A stretch of 64,000 nucleotides of DNA from Girardinichthys multiradiatus (Eukaryota; Chordata; Actinopteri; Cyprinodontiformes; Goodeidae), in assembly GCF_021462225.1 (NCBI RefSeq), contig NC_061815.1, positions 48,795,873-48,859,872 on the forward strand. The letters are read 5' to 3'. Shown here piece by piece: positions 1 to 9,886 of the stretch (within the stretch, counting starts at the first letter, position 1; every line of letters starts with the position of its first letter). The notes below the pieces were generated by a model, which had not been told where the DNA came from, ran no database searches, and saw nothing but the letters and a program-made list of their open reading frames with translations. Both the position numbers and the translations under genes were made by a program.

Positions 1-778
1 ATTAAACAATGTCCAGGCCCTGTAATAGACTGTCGATCTGTCCAGGGCACAGCCAATCTCTCATCCAGTGATGGAAAGGTTTCTGCTTTCCCCGCAATCC
101 TGAACAGGATTTGGGATGGGCAGATGATTTTCTGAACCGTATAAATGAAATAAAAAATATATTTTACATAAACCACAGATGTATGTATTTTTGATATAAA
201 CATTCCTGTCTATAGACATATTTACTTGTTACAAAGACATCAACAAGCTGATGCAGAAACATGCATTAAGCATTTATTGCAAGCTGGCTCAAAAATGTTA
301 TATGGGGAGTTATAGAAAGCAACAAACTAGAGACAGAGGTCCACTGGCTCTGTGCGTGCATCCTTATATGCAGGTTTGCTGCTCAATTTAAGAGGACGTA
401 GCCTTGTTTCGTTAACGTTTGCACCTCCTTATCAAATGAACCATAAGTGTTGCACTTTTATTGTGAAGGACATGCAACACCTCAGCTGTGAAAAAATTAT
501 CTGCTTTTAAGCAGATTTAGAGAAACATAACTAGCTAAAAGGATGGAGAGGAAGTTTCAGATTATCAATGGGCAGGGCCATATTCTAAGACTGACCAAAC
601 AGATTTACTGTTATTAATGGATTAAATGTCATATTACATCCTTCTTCCACAAACGCTTTGATTGGGACAATATGCAGCTTATTTGATGATTATTGCAATA
701 AAAACTCAAAATAAGTGCATTAATGTGTTTTGTAAGTTTTAGGTGCCAGACAAGGCAAATCATTATATGACGCAACTA
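1..778. other. AT-rich intergenic stretch, no feature recognised
   Basis: No long ORF, no recognised transposon end and no RNA gene could be seen. The sequence is ordinary AT-rich non-coding DNA up to the TA dinucleotide at 777-778 that forms the left target site of the following Tc1 element. Confidence 0.6.
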
Positions 779-1960
779 CAGGGGTTGGACAATGAAACTG
801 AAACATCTGTCATTTTAGTGTGGGCAGTTTCATGGCTAAATTGGACAAGCTTGGTAGCCAGTCTTCATTGATTGCACATTGCACCAGTAAGAGCAGAGTG
901 TGAAGGTTCAATTAGCAGGGTAAGAGCACAGTTTTGGTCAACATATTGAAATGCACACAACATTATGGGTGACATACCAGAGTTCAAAAGAGGACAAATT
1001 GTTGGTGCACGTCTTGCTGGTGCATCTGTGACCAAGACAGCAAGTCTTTGTGATGTATCAAGAGCCACGGTATCCAGGGTAATGTCAGCATACCACCAAG
1101 AAGGACAAACCACATCCAACAGGATTAACTGTGGACGCAAGATGAAGCTGTATGAAAGGGATGTTCGGGTGCTAACCCGGATGGTATCCAAAAAACATAA
1201 ATCAACGGCTGCCCAAATCAGGGCAGAATTCAATGTGCACCTCAACTCTCCTGTTTCCACCAGAACTGTCCGTCGGGAGCTCCACAGGGTCAATATACAT
1301 GGCCGGGCTGCTATAGCCAAACCTTTGGTCACTCATGCCAATGCCAAACGTCGGTTTCAATGGTGCAAGGAGCGCAAATCTTTGGCTGTGGACAATGTGA
1401 AACATGTATTGTTCTCTGATGAGTCCACCTTTACTGTTTTCCCCACCATCAGTGATGGTTTGGGCTGCCATATCATGGCATTCCCTTGGCCCAATACTTG
1501 TGCTAGATGGGCGCGTGACCGCCAAGGACTACCGAACCATTCTTGAGGGCCATGTGCATCCAATGGTTCAAACATTGTATCCTGAAGGCGGTGCCGTGTA
1601 TCAGGATGACAATGCACCAATACACACAGCAAGACTGGTGAAAGATTGGTTTGATAAACATGAAAGTGAAGTTGAACATCTCCCATGGCCTGCACAGTCA
1701 CCAGAACTAAATATTATTGAGCCACTTTGGGGTGTTTTGGAGGAGTGAGTCAGGAAACGTTTTCCACCACCAGTATCACGTAGTGACCTGGCCACTATCC
1801 TGCAAGAAAAATGGCTTAAAATCCCTCTGACCACTGTGCAAGACTTGTGTATGTCATTCCCAAGACGAATTGATGCTGTATTGGCCGCAAAAGGAGGCTC
1901 TACACCATACAAATAAATTATTGTGGTCTAAAACCAGGTATTTCAGTTTAATTGTCCAGC
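779..1960 (+). mobile_element. Tc1-like transposon, DD36E type, copy 1 (right end decayed)
   Basis: The left terminal inverted repeat starts CAGGGGTTGGACAATG after a TA target site at 777-778. The right end still shows a reverse-complement match (TTTCAGTTTAATTGTCC) but lacks the last bases and the flanking TA, because Rex3 sequence starts at about 1961. Two further copies lie at 20558-21764 and 31230-32494, both on the minus strand. This copy lost about 83 bp inside the transposase gene relative to the copy at 31230. Confidence 0.9.
965..1913 (+). pseudogene. Tc1-family transposase, DD36E, broken
   Basis: This is the remains of a cut-and-paste transposase that would bind the element ends and move it into TA sites. 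The N-terminal part, from the ATG at 965, holds paired helix-turn-helix DNA-binding regions (start MGDIPEFKRGQIVGARLAG). The first catalytic Asp is in SDESTF near 1420, the second in QDDNAP near 1607, and the Glu in NIIEPLW near 1720. The residues between second Asp and Glu number 36, against 34 in classical Tc1. An internal deletion of about 83 bp near 1445 removes the stretch after FTVFPT and shifts the frame. A TGA at 1746-1748 sits where the copy at 31230 has an Arg codon, consistent with a CpG transition. It cannot make an active enzyme. Confidence 0.9.
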
Positions 1961-1965
1961 GAGAG

Positions 1966-2692
1966 GTTGAGAGATATCGACTAGAAATAGTCGGGCTTGC
2001 CTCCATGCACAGCATGGGCTCTGGAACCCATCTCCTCGAGAGGGGCTGGACTCTCTTCTACTCTGGAGTGGCCCACGGGGAGAGGCAGCGGGCTGGGGTG
2101 GGTTTGCTTGTCGCCCCCCAGCTCAGCCGTCTAGTGTTGGGGTTTACCCCAGTGGATGAGAGGGTCGCATCCCTGCGCCTTCGGGTTGGGGAGAGGTCTC
2201 TAACTATCATTTCAGCCTACGGGCCGAGTGGTAGTGTGGAGTACCCGGCCTTCTTGGTGTCCCTGTCGGGGGTGCTGGATAGTGCTCCTCGCGGGGACTC
2301 CATTATTCTGCTGGGGGACTTCAACGCCCACGTGGGAAACGACAGTGACACCTGGAGAGGCGTGATCGGGAGGAATGGCCTCCCCGATCTGAATCCGAGC
2401 GGTATTTTGTTATTGGACTTCTGTGCTAGTCACGGATTGTCCATAATGAACACCATGTTCAAATATAAGGGTGTCCACCAGTGCACTTTGCACCAGGACA
2501 CCCTAGGCAGGAGGTCAATGATCAACTTTGTTGTCGTATCATCAGACCTTCGGCCGCATGTTTTGGACACTCGGGTGAAGAAGGGGGCTGAGCTGTTCAC
2601 TGATCACCACCTGGTGGAGAGTTGGATCCGCTGGGGGAGGGGAAAGCCGGACAGACTTGGCAGGCCCAAGCGCATAGTGAGGGTCTGCTGGA
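1966..2692 (+). pseudogene. Rex3 endonuclease domain (APE type), partial
   Basis: This is the endonuclease half of the LINE polyprotein, which nicks target DNA to start target-primed reverse transcription. Visible motifs are the central [10 protein letters not shown] near 2320 (catalytic Asp and Asn) and the C-terminal TDHHLV near 2600 (Asp-His pair). The extreme N-terminus, with its conserved Asn and Glu, is mostly lost by 5' truncation. The frame is open from 1966 to about 2692, where an internal deletion joins VRVCW directly to a TIRRLRRG segment that normally lies a few hundred residues further on. Reading frame plus motif order make the assignment secure; activity is excluded by the truncation. 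Confidence 0.88.
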
Positions 2693-3957
2693 AACCATCC
2701 GGCGCCTCAGGAGGGGGAAGCAGTGCTTCGCCAACACTGTTTACAGTGGTGGTGGGGAGATGCTGACCTCGACTGGGGACATTATCGGGCGGTGGAAGGA
2801 GTACTTCGAGGATCTCCTCAATCCTGCCATCACGCATTCCCTGGTAGAAACAAAGGTTGGGGACTTGGGGTTGGACGCTTTCATCACCCAGACTGAAGTC
2901 ATCGAGGTGGTTAAAAAACTCTGTGGTGGCAGGGTTTTGGGGTTGGATGAGATCCGCCCTGAGTACCTCAAGTCTTCAACATTGTGTGGCGGACGGGGAC
3001 AGTGCCTCTGGATTGGCAGACTGGGGTGGTGGTCCCCCTACATAAGAAGGGTGACCAGATGGTGTTTTCCAACTACAGGGGGATCACACTCCTCAGCCAC
3101 CCTGGTAAGGCCTACGTCAGGGTATTGGAGAGTAAAGTCCGGCCAATAGTCAAACCCCGGCTTCAGGAGGAGCAGTGTGGTTTTCGTCCCGGCCGTGGAA
3201 CACTGGACCAGATCTATACCCTCTACAGGGTACTAGAGGGTTCATGGGAGTTTGCCCAACCGGTCCACATGTGTTTTGTGGACCTGGAGAAAGCATTCAA
3301 CTGTGTCCCTCGTGATGCCCTGTAGGGGGTGCTCCAGGAGTATGAAATTGGGGGCCCTTTACTAGGAGCCATCTGGTCTCTGTACAAGCGGAGCAGGAGT
3401 TTGGTTCGCATTGCCGGCACTGAGTCGGACCTGTTCCCGGTGCATGTTGGACTCCGGCAGGGCTACCCTTTGTCACCGGTCCTGTTCATAACTTTTATGG
3501 ACAGGATATCTAGGCGCAGCCAAGGGCTGGAGGGGGTCTGGTTTGGGGACCAGAGGATTTCGTCTCTTCTTTTTGCAGATGATATGGTCCTGCTAGCCCC
3601 CCCTAGCCAAGACCTACAGCACGCACTGGGGTGGTTCACAGCTAAGTGTGAAGCGGCAGGGATGAAAATCAGCTCCTCCAAGTCCGAAGCCATGGTTCTC
3701 GACCGGAAAAGGGTGGCTTGTCCTCTTCAGGTTGGAGGGTAGTTCCTGCCTCAAGTGGAGGAGTTTAAGTATCTCGGGGTCTTGTTCATGAGTGAGGTAA
3801 GAATGGAGCAGGAGATCGACATATGGATCGGTGCGGCTGCCACTGTAATGGGGGCGCTGTGCCGGTCGGTTGTGGTGAAGAGAGAGCTGAGCCGAAAAGC
3901 GAAGCTCTCGATTTACTGGTCGGTCTACGTTCCTACCCTCACCTATGGCCATGAACT
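2693..3957 (+). pseudogene. Rex3 reverse transcriptase domain, broken
   Basis: This is the reverse transcriptase of the Rex3/RTE LINE, which copies element RNA onto a nicked chromosome. Motifs in order are LDWQTGVVVP (near 3008), NYRGITLL, EEQCGFRPGRGT (near 3170), FVDLEKAF (catalytic Asp, near 3280), GLRQGYPLSP (near 3455) and the catalytic box FADDMV (near 3573), followed by EEFKYLGVLF. Lesions are a frameshift with a short deletion near 2980, an in-frame TAG at 3323-3325 where a Trp codon is expected, and an in-frame TAG near 3740 where a Glu codon is expected. Coding sequence ends at TYGHELW, just before the palindrome. Confidence 0.88.
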
Positions 3958-4013
3958 GTGGCTGTTAATGGTCAGTGCTATTTTAACAAATAGCACTGAC
4001 CATTAACAGCCAC
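3958..4013. repeat. Perfect 26-bp inverted repeat with 4-nt loop
   Basis: The left arm at 3958-3983 (starting GTGGCTGTTAATGG) is exactly complementary to the right arm at 3988-4013, with only TAAC between them. It sits where the Rex3 coding sequence stops, and the first bases of the left arm still belong to Rex3. Only non-Rex3 sequence follows. It is most easily explained as a fold-back or template-switch junction formed when the element integrated or broke. Confidence 0.9.
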
Positions 4014-4819
4014 CAGAGACCAGAAAACCATTAAGGAGCCAATGGGACATTAAGGGAAAATCAAATAACAGATTATTTAAGATTTATTTCAGTTTTTTTT
4101 TTTCCCCTCAAGGTTCCGTTACTGCTCTGTACAAAGCACATTCATATTGTATAAAATTTTTATAGGCCTTCCTTGGTTTGCAATATTTGGGTCAAGTAAG
4201 TCACATACCTCGGTTCAAACTACTTTGAAGGAGAGCAGGTTCATGCATGCTCAGCACAGCAGCTGTCTGGTGATGTTTAACAACTGAGCTCATCCCACAC
4301 CCCCTTGTCGGTTTATGTAGGCTGCTATAACTCTGTTGCTGGCAGTGGGATGCCTCTGCTGGTGCCACTGATCCTGACAGTCCCACCAGTGGCTGGTGAA
4401 TTGGGAGGAGTGGAATGAAACACCATGCTTCCTCGCTTCAGCTTGTCATGACACATCTGCAGCTGCTCCAGCACAAACTGCAAACGGGGACCGAACAGTC
4501 TATACTGACTGATAGGACCTTCCAGCACCTAATTTTTTTAACACCTCCAAGATGGAAGAGGAGAAACGGAGCCACATTTGACACTGCAGCACTGTCAGAG
4601 GTTCAGGATGGTGTTGGCAACATTGCAGAAGTCCTCTACATCGTCTGAGGGGAGATTAATTTCTTGAGCCTTCTTCGAAATGGCGTAGGCGAAGAAAGCC
4701 ATATTGTTGGTTGCTGGTGCAGTCTGAGTGTCTCACTGATGGGAGTGATCATTGAACCTCTTCTGACATGCCAGCCTGACCTGACCCCAAACACTGTGGT
4801 CAGGCTGGGCTCCAGTGTA
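4014..4819. other. Unassigned sequence between Rex3 and L2 remnants
   Basis: No domain or terminal repeat was recognised. Short ORFs on both strands are interrupted and show no recognisable motifs. The more GC-balanced part at about 4220-4780 may be an old transposon or gene fragment, but I cannot name it. Confidence 0.4.
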
Positions 4820-4988
4820 GGAGCTGTTCCTAGAGTCTCTAGAAGTAGAATGGGAGGCAGATCCTTTAGTTATCAGGCTCCTCTCTTGTGGTACCAGCTT
4901 TAGGCTTTATTTCGTGAGGCAGACACCCTGCTTACTTTCAAGACGAGGTTTTAATTTTTTTCTTTTTGATAAAGCTTACAGTTAGACT
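4820..4988 (+). mobile_element. L2 LINE (family B) 3' coding-end fragment
   Basis: The translation contains VPRVSRSRMGGRSFSYQAPL followed by READTL, nearly identical to the C-terminus of the L2-B element on the minus strand at 61652-62533. The match continues through the stop region (TTTTGATAAAGCTTA) and ends near 4988. It is an isolated scrap with an in-frame stop after LLWYQL. Only the last 50 or so codons of ORF2 are present. Confidence 0.8.
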
Positions 4989-6015
4989 TATGTTTTTTGA
5001 GAAGTGAGAATCTAGTGCAGGCACCTATCAATGACACCAAAAGATCATTTAAAAAGTAAAATGTGGTAAGCCACATTTTTAAGATTGTCATTTGAAAATA
5101 AGGAAAATCATATATAATTTTCCTTCTGCTTTAGAATTAAGCACTATGTTTTGATATATTACTTAAATCTCTTAAAAATACACAGAATTAAATGCTTGCT
5201 ATGAAAGAATTTGAAATGGTAGTGTATTCATATATACACAGGATGAGATGAAAGCATGTCTGTAGGACCTGAAAATGGAATTTTGTGAGAGTAAGAAATA
5301 AAGATCCTACAACTTAATATCCTTCAAATGACATTTTGTAGAAAGTTTACTTTTGCTCCCGAAGAGTAGGAGTTCTGTTATATATTTAGCCCGTGAAGCT
5401 GCCTGTAAGCATATTGTTATTTGCAGCACTGGCCTAAGGCAAGACACACTAACCCAAATGGGAGCTGCCCAGTAAAGGTACCATGGAACAGGTGGAGGTT
5501 AATTATCTCACCCTGGGAAAACACTGTAGAACCACGTATAAGTTGATTGTGGTCAGTCTGCTCTCTTTAGCTTCTTTATTGGTAACTAAATCTACACTTC
5601 CCCTGAAAGGTGGATGTACAGATTTGGATCAGTACATCTTTATGGAACAATATGAAACAATGTGTATCGTTCCATTTAGAATTTTGTTCAGCTAAGCAAA
5701 ATGCTATATTGTGCTTAGACTCTATAGGAAAAGTGCTTATTCAGGGATAATCTAGAATAATATATGTATACCTATAGATATATACATTTGTGGAGCAATT
5801 CGATTAATTTAAGAATATTAAACATAACTCAACATACGCTCATTCATGCTTGTTATTCTGGATATACATATGTTCCCACATCAGTGAGAGGTGGTGTGAA
5901 TATTTTGGAGAGTGCTGCTCTTCTTTTCCCAGGCATGCACATCTTGTAGCAAATAACATCAATGTCAATGCCTGTTTAGTCAGTATGTCTTTGTATCGAG
6001 ATGTACATTAATATA
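4989..6015. other. AT-rich stretch, no feature recognised
   Basis: No coding potential or repeat end was found. Short ORFs (for example near 5483-5695) have no recognisable motif and are best regarded as chance. The stretch ends at the TA at 6014-6015 that flanks the DD38E Tc1 element. Confidence 0.55.
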
Positions 6016-6260
6016 CTGTACAGACCAAAAGTTTGGAAACACCTTCTCATTCAAAGAGTTTTCTTTATTTTCATGACTATGAATATTGTAGCTTCACACT
6101 GAAGGCATCAAAACTATGAATTAACACATGTGGAATTATATACTGAACAAAAAAGTGTGAAACAACTGAAAATATGTCTTATATTCTAGGTTCTTCAAAG
6201 TAGCCACACTCTTGGTATTCTGTTGATGAGCTTCAAGAGGTAGTCACCTGAAATGGTTTT
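6016..6260 (+). repeat. Left long terminal inverted repeat of the DD38E element
   Basis: This arm is the reverse complement of 7334-7604, with a gap of about 25 bp near 6207 and scattered mismatches. It includes the 3' end of the transposase gene, which runs into the repeat from the right. Confidence 0.88.
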
Positions 6261-7177
6261 CCAACAGTCTTGAAGGAGTTCCCAGAGATGCTTAGCACTT
6301 GTTGGCCCTTTTGCCTTCACTCTGCAGTCCAGCTCACCCCAAACCATCTCGATTGGGTTCAGGTCCAGTGACTGTGGAGGCCAGGTCATCTGGCGCAGCA
6401 CCCCATCACTCTCCTTCTTGGTCAAATAGCCCTTACACAGCGTGGAGGTGTGTTTGGGGTCATTGTCCTGTTGAAAAATAAATTATGGTCCAACTAAACG
6501 CAAACCGGATGGAATAGCATGCCGCTGCAAGATGCTGTGGTAGCCATGCTGGTTCAGTATGCCTTCAATTTTGAATAAATCCCAAACAGTGTCATCAGCA
6601 AAGCACCCCCACACCATCACACCTCCTCCTCCATGCTTCACAGTGGGAATCAGGCATGTAGAGTCCATCTGTTCTCCTCTTCTGCGCCGCACAAAAACAC
6701 GGTGGTTGGAACCAAAGATCTCAAACTTGGACTCATCAGACCAAAGCACAGATTTCCACTGGTCTAATGTCCATTCCTTGTGTTCTTTAGCCCAAACAAG
6801 TCTCTTCTGCTTGTTGCCTGTCCCCAGCAGTGGTTTCCTAGCAGCTATTTTACCATGAAGGCCTGATTCACACAGTCTCCTCTTAACAGTTGTTCTAGAG
6901 ATGTGTCTGCTGCTAGAACTCTGTGTGGCATTGACCTGTTCTCTAATCTGAGCTGCTGTTAACCTGCAATTTCTGAGGCTGGTGACTCGGATGAACTTAT
7001 CGTCCACAGCAGAGGTGACTCTTGGTCTTCCTTTCCTGGGGTGGTCCTCATGTGAGCCAGTTTCTTTGTAGCGCTTGATGGTTTTGCGACTGCGCTTGGG
7101 GACACTTTCAAAGTTTTCCCAATTGTTCGGACTGACTGACCTTCATTTCTTAAAGTAATGATGGCCACTCGTTTCAT
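6195..7177 (-). pseudogene. Tc1-family transposase, DD38E, broken
   Basis: This is the transposase of the element at 6016-7604. The start codon at 7177 opens MKRVAIITLRNEGQSVRTIG, a helix-turn-helix DNA-binding start. The first catalytic Asp is in LWSDESKFE near 6730, the GGGGVMVWG block is near 6615, the second Asp is in FQQDNDPKH near 6465, and the Glu is in LDLNPIEMVW near 6350. Counting residues between second Asp and Glu gives 38. Lesions are a frameshift between about 7090 and 7010 in the linker after the second helix-turn-helix, an in-frame TAA at 6483-6485, and a deletion of about 25 bp near 6207 in the last codons. The downstream frame is otherwise continuous. Confidence 0.9.
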
Positions 7178-7333
7178 TTTTCTAGCAATAATACAAATTC
7201 TAACAGTCTATTCAGTAGGACTATCAGCTGTGTACTGTATCCACCTCCTGCACAACACAACTGATGGTCCCAACCCCATTTATAAGGCTTGAAATCCCAC
7301 TTATTAAACCTGACGGGGCACACCTGTGAAGTG

Positions 7334-7604
7334 AAAACCATTTCAGGTGACTACCTCTTGAAGCTCATCAACAGAATGCCAAGAGTGTGCGGAGCAGTAA
7401 TCAAAGCAAAAGGTGGCTACTTTGAAGAACCTAGAATACAAGACATATTTTCAGTTGTTTCACACTTTTTTGTTCAGTATATAATTCCACATGTGTTAAT
7501 TCATAGTTTTTATGCCTTCAGTGTGAAGCTACAATATTCATCGTCATGAAAATAAAGACAACTCTTTGAATGAGAAGGTGTGTCCAAACTTTTGGTCTGT
7601 ACTG
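7334..7604 (-). repeat. Right long terminal inverted repeat of the DD38E element
   Basis: This arm is the reverse complement of 6016-6260. It therefore carries a second, non-expressed copy of the transposase C-terminal coding end (TCATCAACAGAATGCCAAGA near 7367). The two arms together make a repeat far longer than the usual tip of a Tc1 element. Confidence 0.88.
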
Positions 7605-8119
7605 TAGTTTAAAGAATTTTAAATAAAATGTATGAAAGAACACATCTATAAGATATTTTTATATATCCTAATCTCTGCTGTGAATATATGAAGTTAATAT
7701 TTATTGTTATATGAAATTGGCATATTTAAAGGAAACTTCATCCTCTAAACATACCTTATGTTGCCATTGCTATATTTCTTTTATTATGTTTTCAGAAAAA
7801 GCACTTTGTAAAACCTATACATAGTTAGAACGTGTGAAATAAATGCTCACCATATATTATATTTTATATATTATATATTATATTTTCTTTACAAACATAA
7901 TTTTCTGCATAAACTTGCCTGCATGCATTCAATGAAAGCTGAAATGAGACCTAATACAAATTTACCATTTGTTCCAATATATGTCAAGGTGATAGTAAAA
8001 TAAAAACCTTTCAAAATCTTCATAGTTTTCAATAAAAGTTTCATTTTGTTATGACTTAAAAACCAATACCTTATGTTTCCATGCAGATTGATTCCAACTA
8101 AAACCTTTTCCTTGCTCAC
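7605..8119. other. Very AT-rich stretch, no feature recognised
   Basis: The segment includes a TATATTATATTTTATATA tract near 7850-7885. No coding or transposon motif was recognised. The boundary with the following L2 element is not sharp. Confidence 0.5.
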
Positions 8120-8368
8120 ACAAGGTTGTTTAAGGAGAGGCGGACTACCTGCCTGCTCAGACGCTTTTCTCCTAAGCTCCCTGCTTGCTTGCATTCTTTT
8201 ACTCCTAACTTTGTATCTCTTAGCAAAAATTACAGAAATATTGGATTAAAACAACTTCTTACCAGCGACCCCCAAGGATTATTATTATAATTTTTTTTTA
8301 AAGGATTTTGATGTTTTTATAATCGAACTTGAAAGCAGAACAAGTTGACGCCAGGTAATCAGCACAAA

Positions 8369-9667
8369 ATGCCTCCCTTCACCATAGAGGACTTCGGCAA
8401 ACCTTTACAGAAATTGGCTGTTCTGGAGATGAAAGTCCATTGATTAGAAGTGAATGTGGAGGTGAATATGGGGTACAACGATGATTCCAAACAGTGACAG
8501 CCAGCTCAACAACTCAGCCGGCAATCAGAACACTGAGAATAAACCTACAGGCAGACCCCTCTGGAATGTTTTAGGTGCATGCCCAAAAAATCAAGGTGGA
8601 CAACTCACTGGAAGATCTATGCCATTAAATAAATTAGAATGGCCAGAATTACAGAGAAATGCCCCCGTTTCCCCGGGAAAAGGAGACTTCGACAGCGAGC
8701 TGCTGTCACAACAACTGATAGGAGTGAGACAGCTGGAAATAAGTTCCCATCCAGAACAGATTTGCCCCACTACAGAATGAAAACCAGGAAAATTATCCAT
8801 CTTCTGAGAACAATAAAAGGTTTGAGAACAACCTTCATTCAAAACGGTCTTCTCCTAAGCTGCCAGAGAAAAAGCGCCTCACCAGACCAAGAACCCTAAT
8901 AGTGGCCAACACAGCTGTGAATGGGATTAAAAACTTCTGCAACAAGAAAAACTCAGAAGTCATGATTGGTACCAGTAACGTGGTGTCCAATATCAGATAA
9001 TATTCTTGCAATCACAGAAAAGCGCCCGTCTCTAGAAAACCTTATTATACACTGTGGAGCCATGGATGACGTGGCTAAGAAAAAATCAGAAAGACTGAAG
9101 GAGGATTTCACTCGTCTTCTGAATATTGTTAGAGGTCTCAATATCAAGGTGTTTCTCAGCGGACCCTTTGCACCGATTTTCTGTGGAGATGAGGTTTTTT
9201 CCAGACTTCTGATGATTAATAAGTGGTTGAAAAAAACATGTGCTACTACATCTGTGAACTTCATCGACAACTTTAATATTTTTTGGGAAAAAAGACAACT
9301 CTTCAAGCAAGATGGTTTCTGTTTGAACAAGCCAGGAGCCAGACGTCTCACATCTAATTTCTTCTGTTCAGTAAATAATCTGCCAGCAGCTTCAACCTTC
9401 AGCAGAGAACATGAAGTATCAACAACAATGATAACGTTGCCTCCAACAGCTCCAGCAGAGACAACTGGCCAGTTGGCTGAGAACGAGAGGTCATCACAAA
9501 AGGTCTCCCCGTCGAAAGGAGCTCTTAAAATTTGGACCCAAATGGTTCTGACATCTTCTCCATTCAACACCCCCCGTGGCCGAGGCCCTGATACCGAATC
9601 AACATCTTCCAAATGCCACAGAGCCCCACCAGCTCTTAATCGGGACCTTCAAATCACGTCTCTGTGA
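8369..9667 (+). pseudogene. L2 ORF1 relic with SGNH-hydrolase-like domain
   Basis: ORF1 of L2 and CR1 elements encodes a nucleic-acid-associated protein, often with an SGNH (esterase) fold. The ATG at 8369 begins MPPFTIEDFGK and hits a stop after about 24 codons. The SGNH region lies in 8890-9400: a first block TLIVANTAVNG where GDS-type residues would be expected, then SERLKEDFTRLL, VFLSGPFAP, FSRLLMINKWLK, SVNFIDNFNIFWE and DGFCLNKPGAR. The last block has Cys where many SGNH enzymes have the catalytic His. The 233-codon frame from 8966 to 9667 is open, but it is separated from the N-terminal part by stops and frameshifts. The fold assignment is by remembered family pattern. Confidence 0.72.
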
Positions 9668-9886
9668 AACAGTCTGGGCCCCAGTGGTAACGCTATCAGA
9701 AATGAGCAAAAACTTGGGCCCCTAATAGGAGATAGTTGTAAAATCTCTGTGCTTATACGTGACAGAAAGAACAAAGCCAAAAGGATAAGAGTCAGTAATA
9801 AACAATCAAAAAAAGCCATAAACTGTCAGGTACAACCAGACACAGAGTTAATATCAGCAACTAAGTCATATAAACTGACTTAATTA

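Larger units (their letters stand above)
1961..3957 (+). mobile_element. Rex3 (RTE-clade) non-LTR retrotransposon, 5'-truncated, copy 1
   Basis: An APE-type endonuclease is followed by a reverse transcriptase, as in RTE elements. The sequence holds close matches, as I remember them, to both standard Rex3 PCR primers: TGGCAGACTGGGGTGGTGGT near 3014 and a one-mismatch reverse-primer site near 3460. The 5' end is missing, as is usual after incomplete reverse transcription. The 3' end stops within the thumb/C-terminal coding region at a palindrome (3958-4013), so the normal 3' tail is absent. An internal gap near 2692 joins the end of the endonuclease to a point well inside the RT domain. Confidence 0.9.
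6016..7604 (-). mobile_element. Tc1-like transposon, DD38E type, complete but inactive
   Basis: The element is bounded by TA at 6014-6015 and 7605-7606. Its right end read inward is CAGTACAGACCAAAAGTTTG, and the left end differs by one base near the tip. Each end carries an inverted repeat of about 250 bp rather than a short tip. The transposase gene is on the minus strand. Fragments of the same family occur at 19362-19758 and 58753-59009. Its good preservation at both ends suggests a fairly recent insertion. Confidence 0.92.

Noticed and set aside
865..1332. 155-codon minus-strand ORF
   Set aside because: It overlaps the DD36E transposase on the opposite strand and has no domain; it is a shadow.
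7850..7890. ATATTATATTTTATATATT tract as a regulatory or origin signal
   Set aside because: It is a simple AT-rich tract; nothing in the surroundings supports a function.
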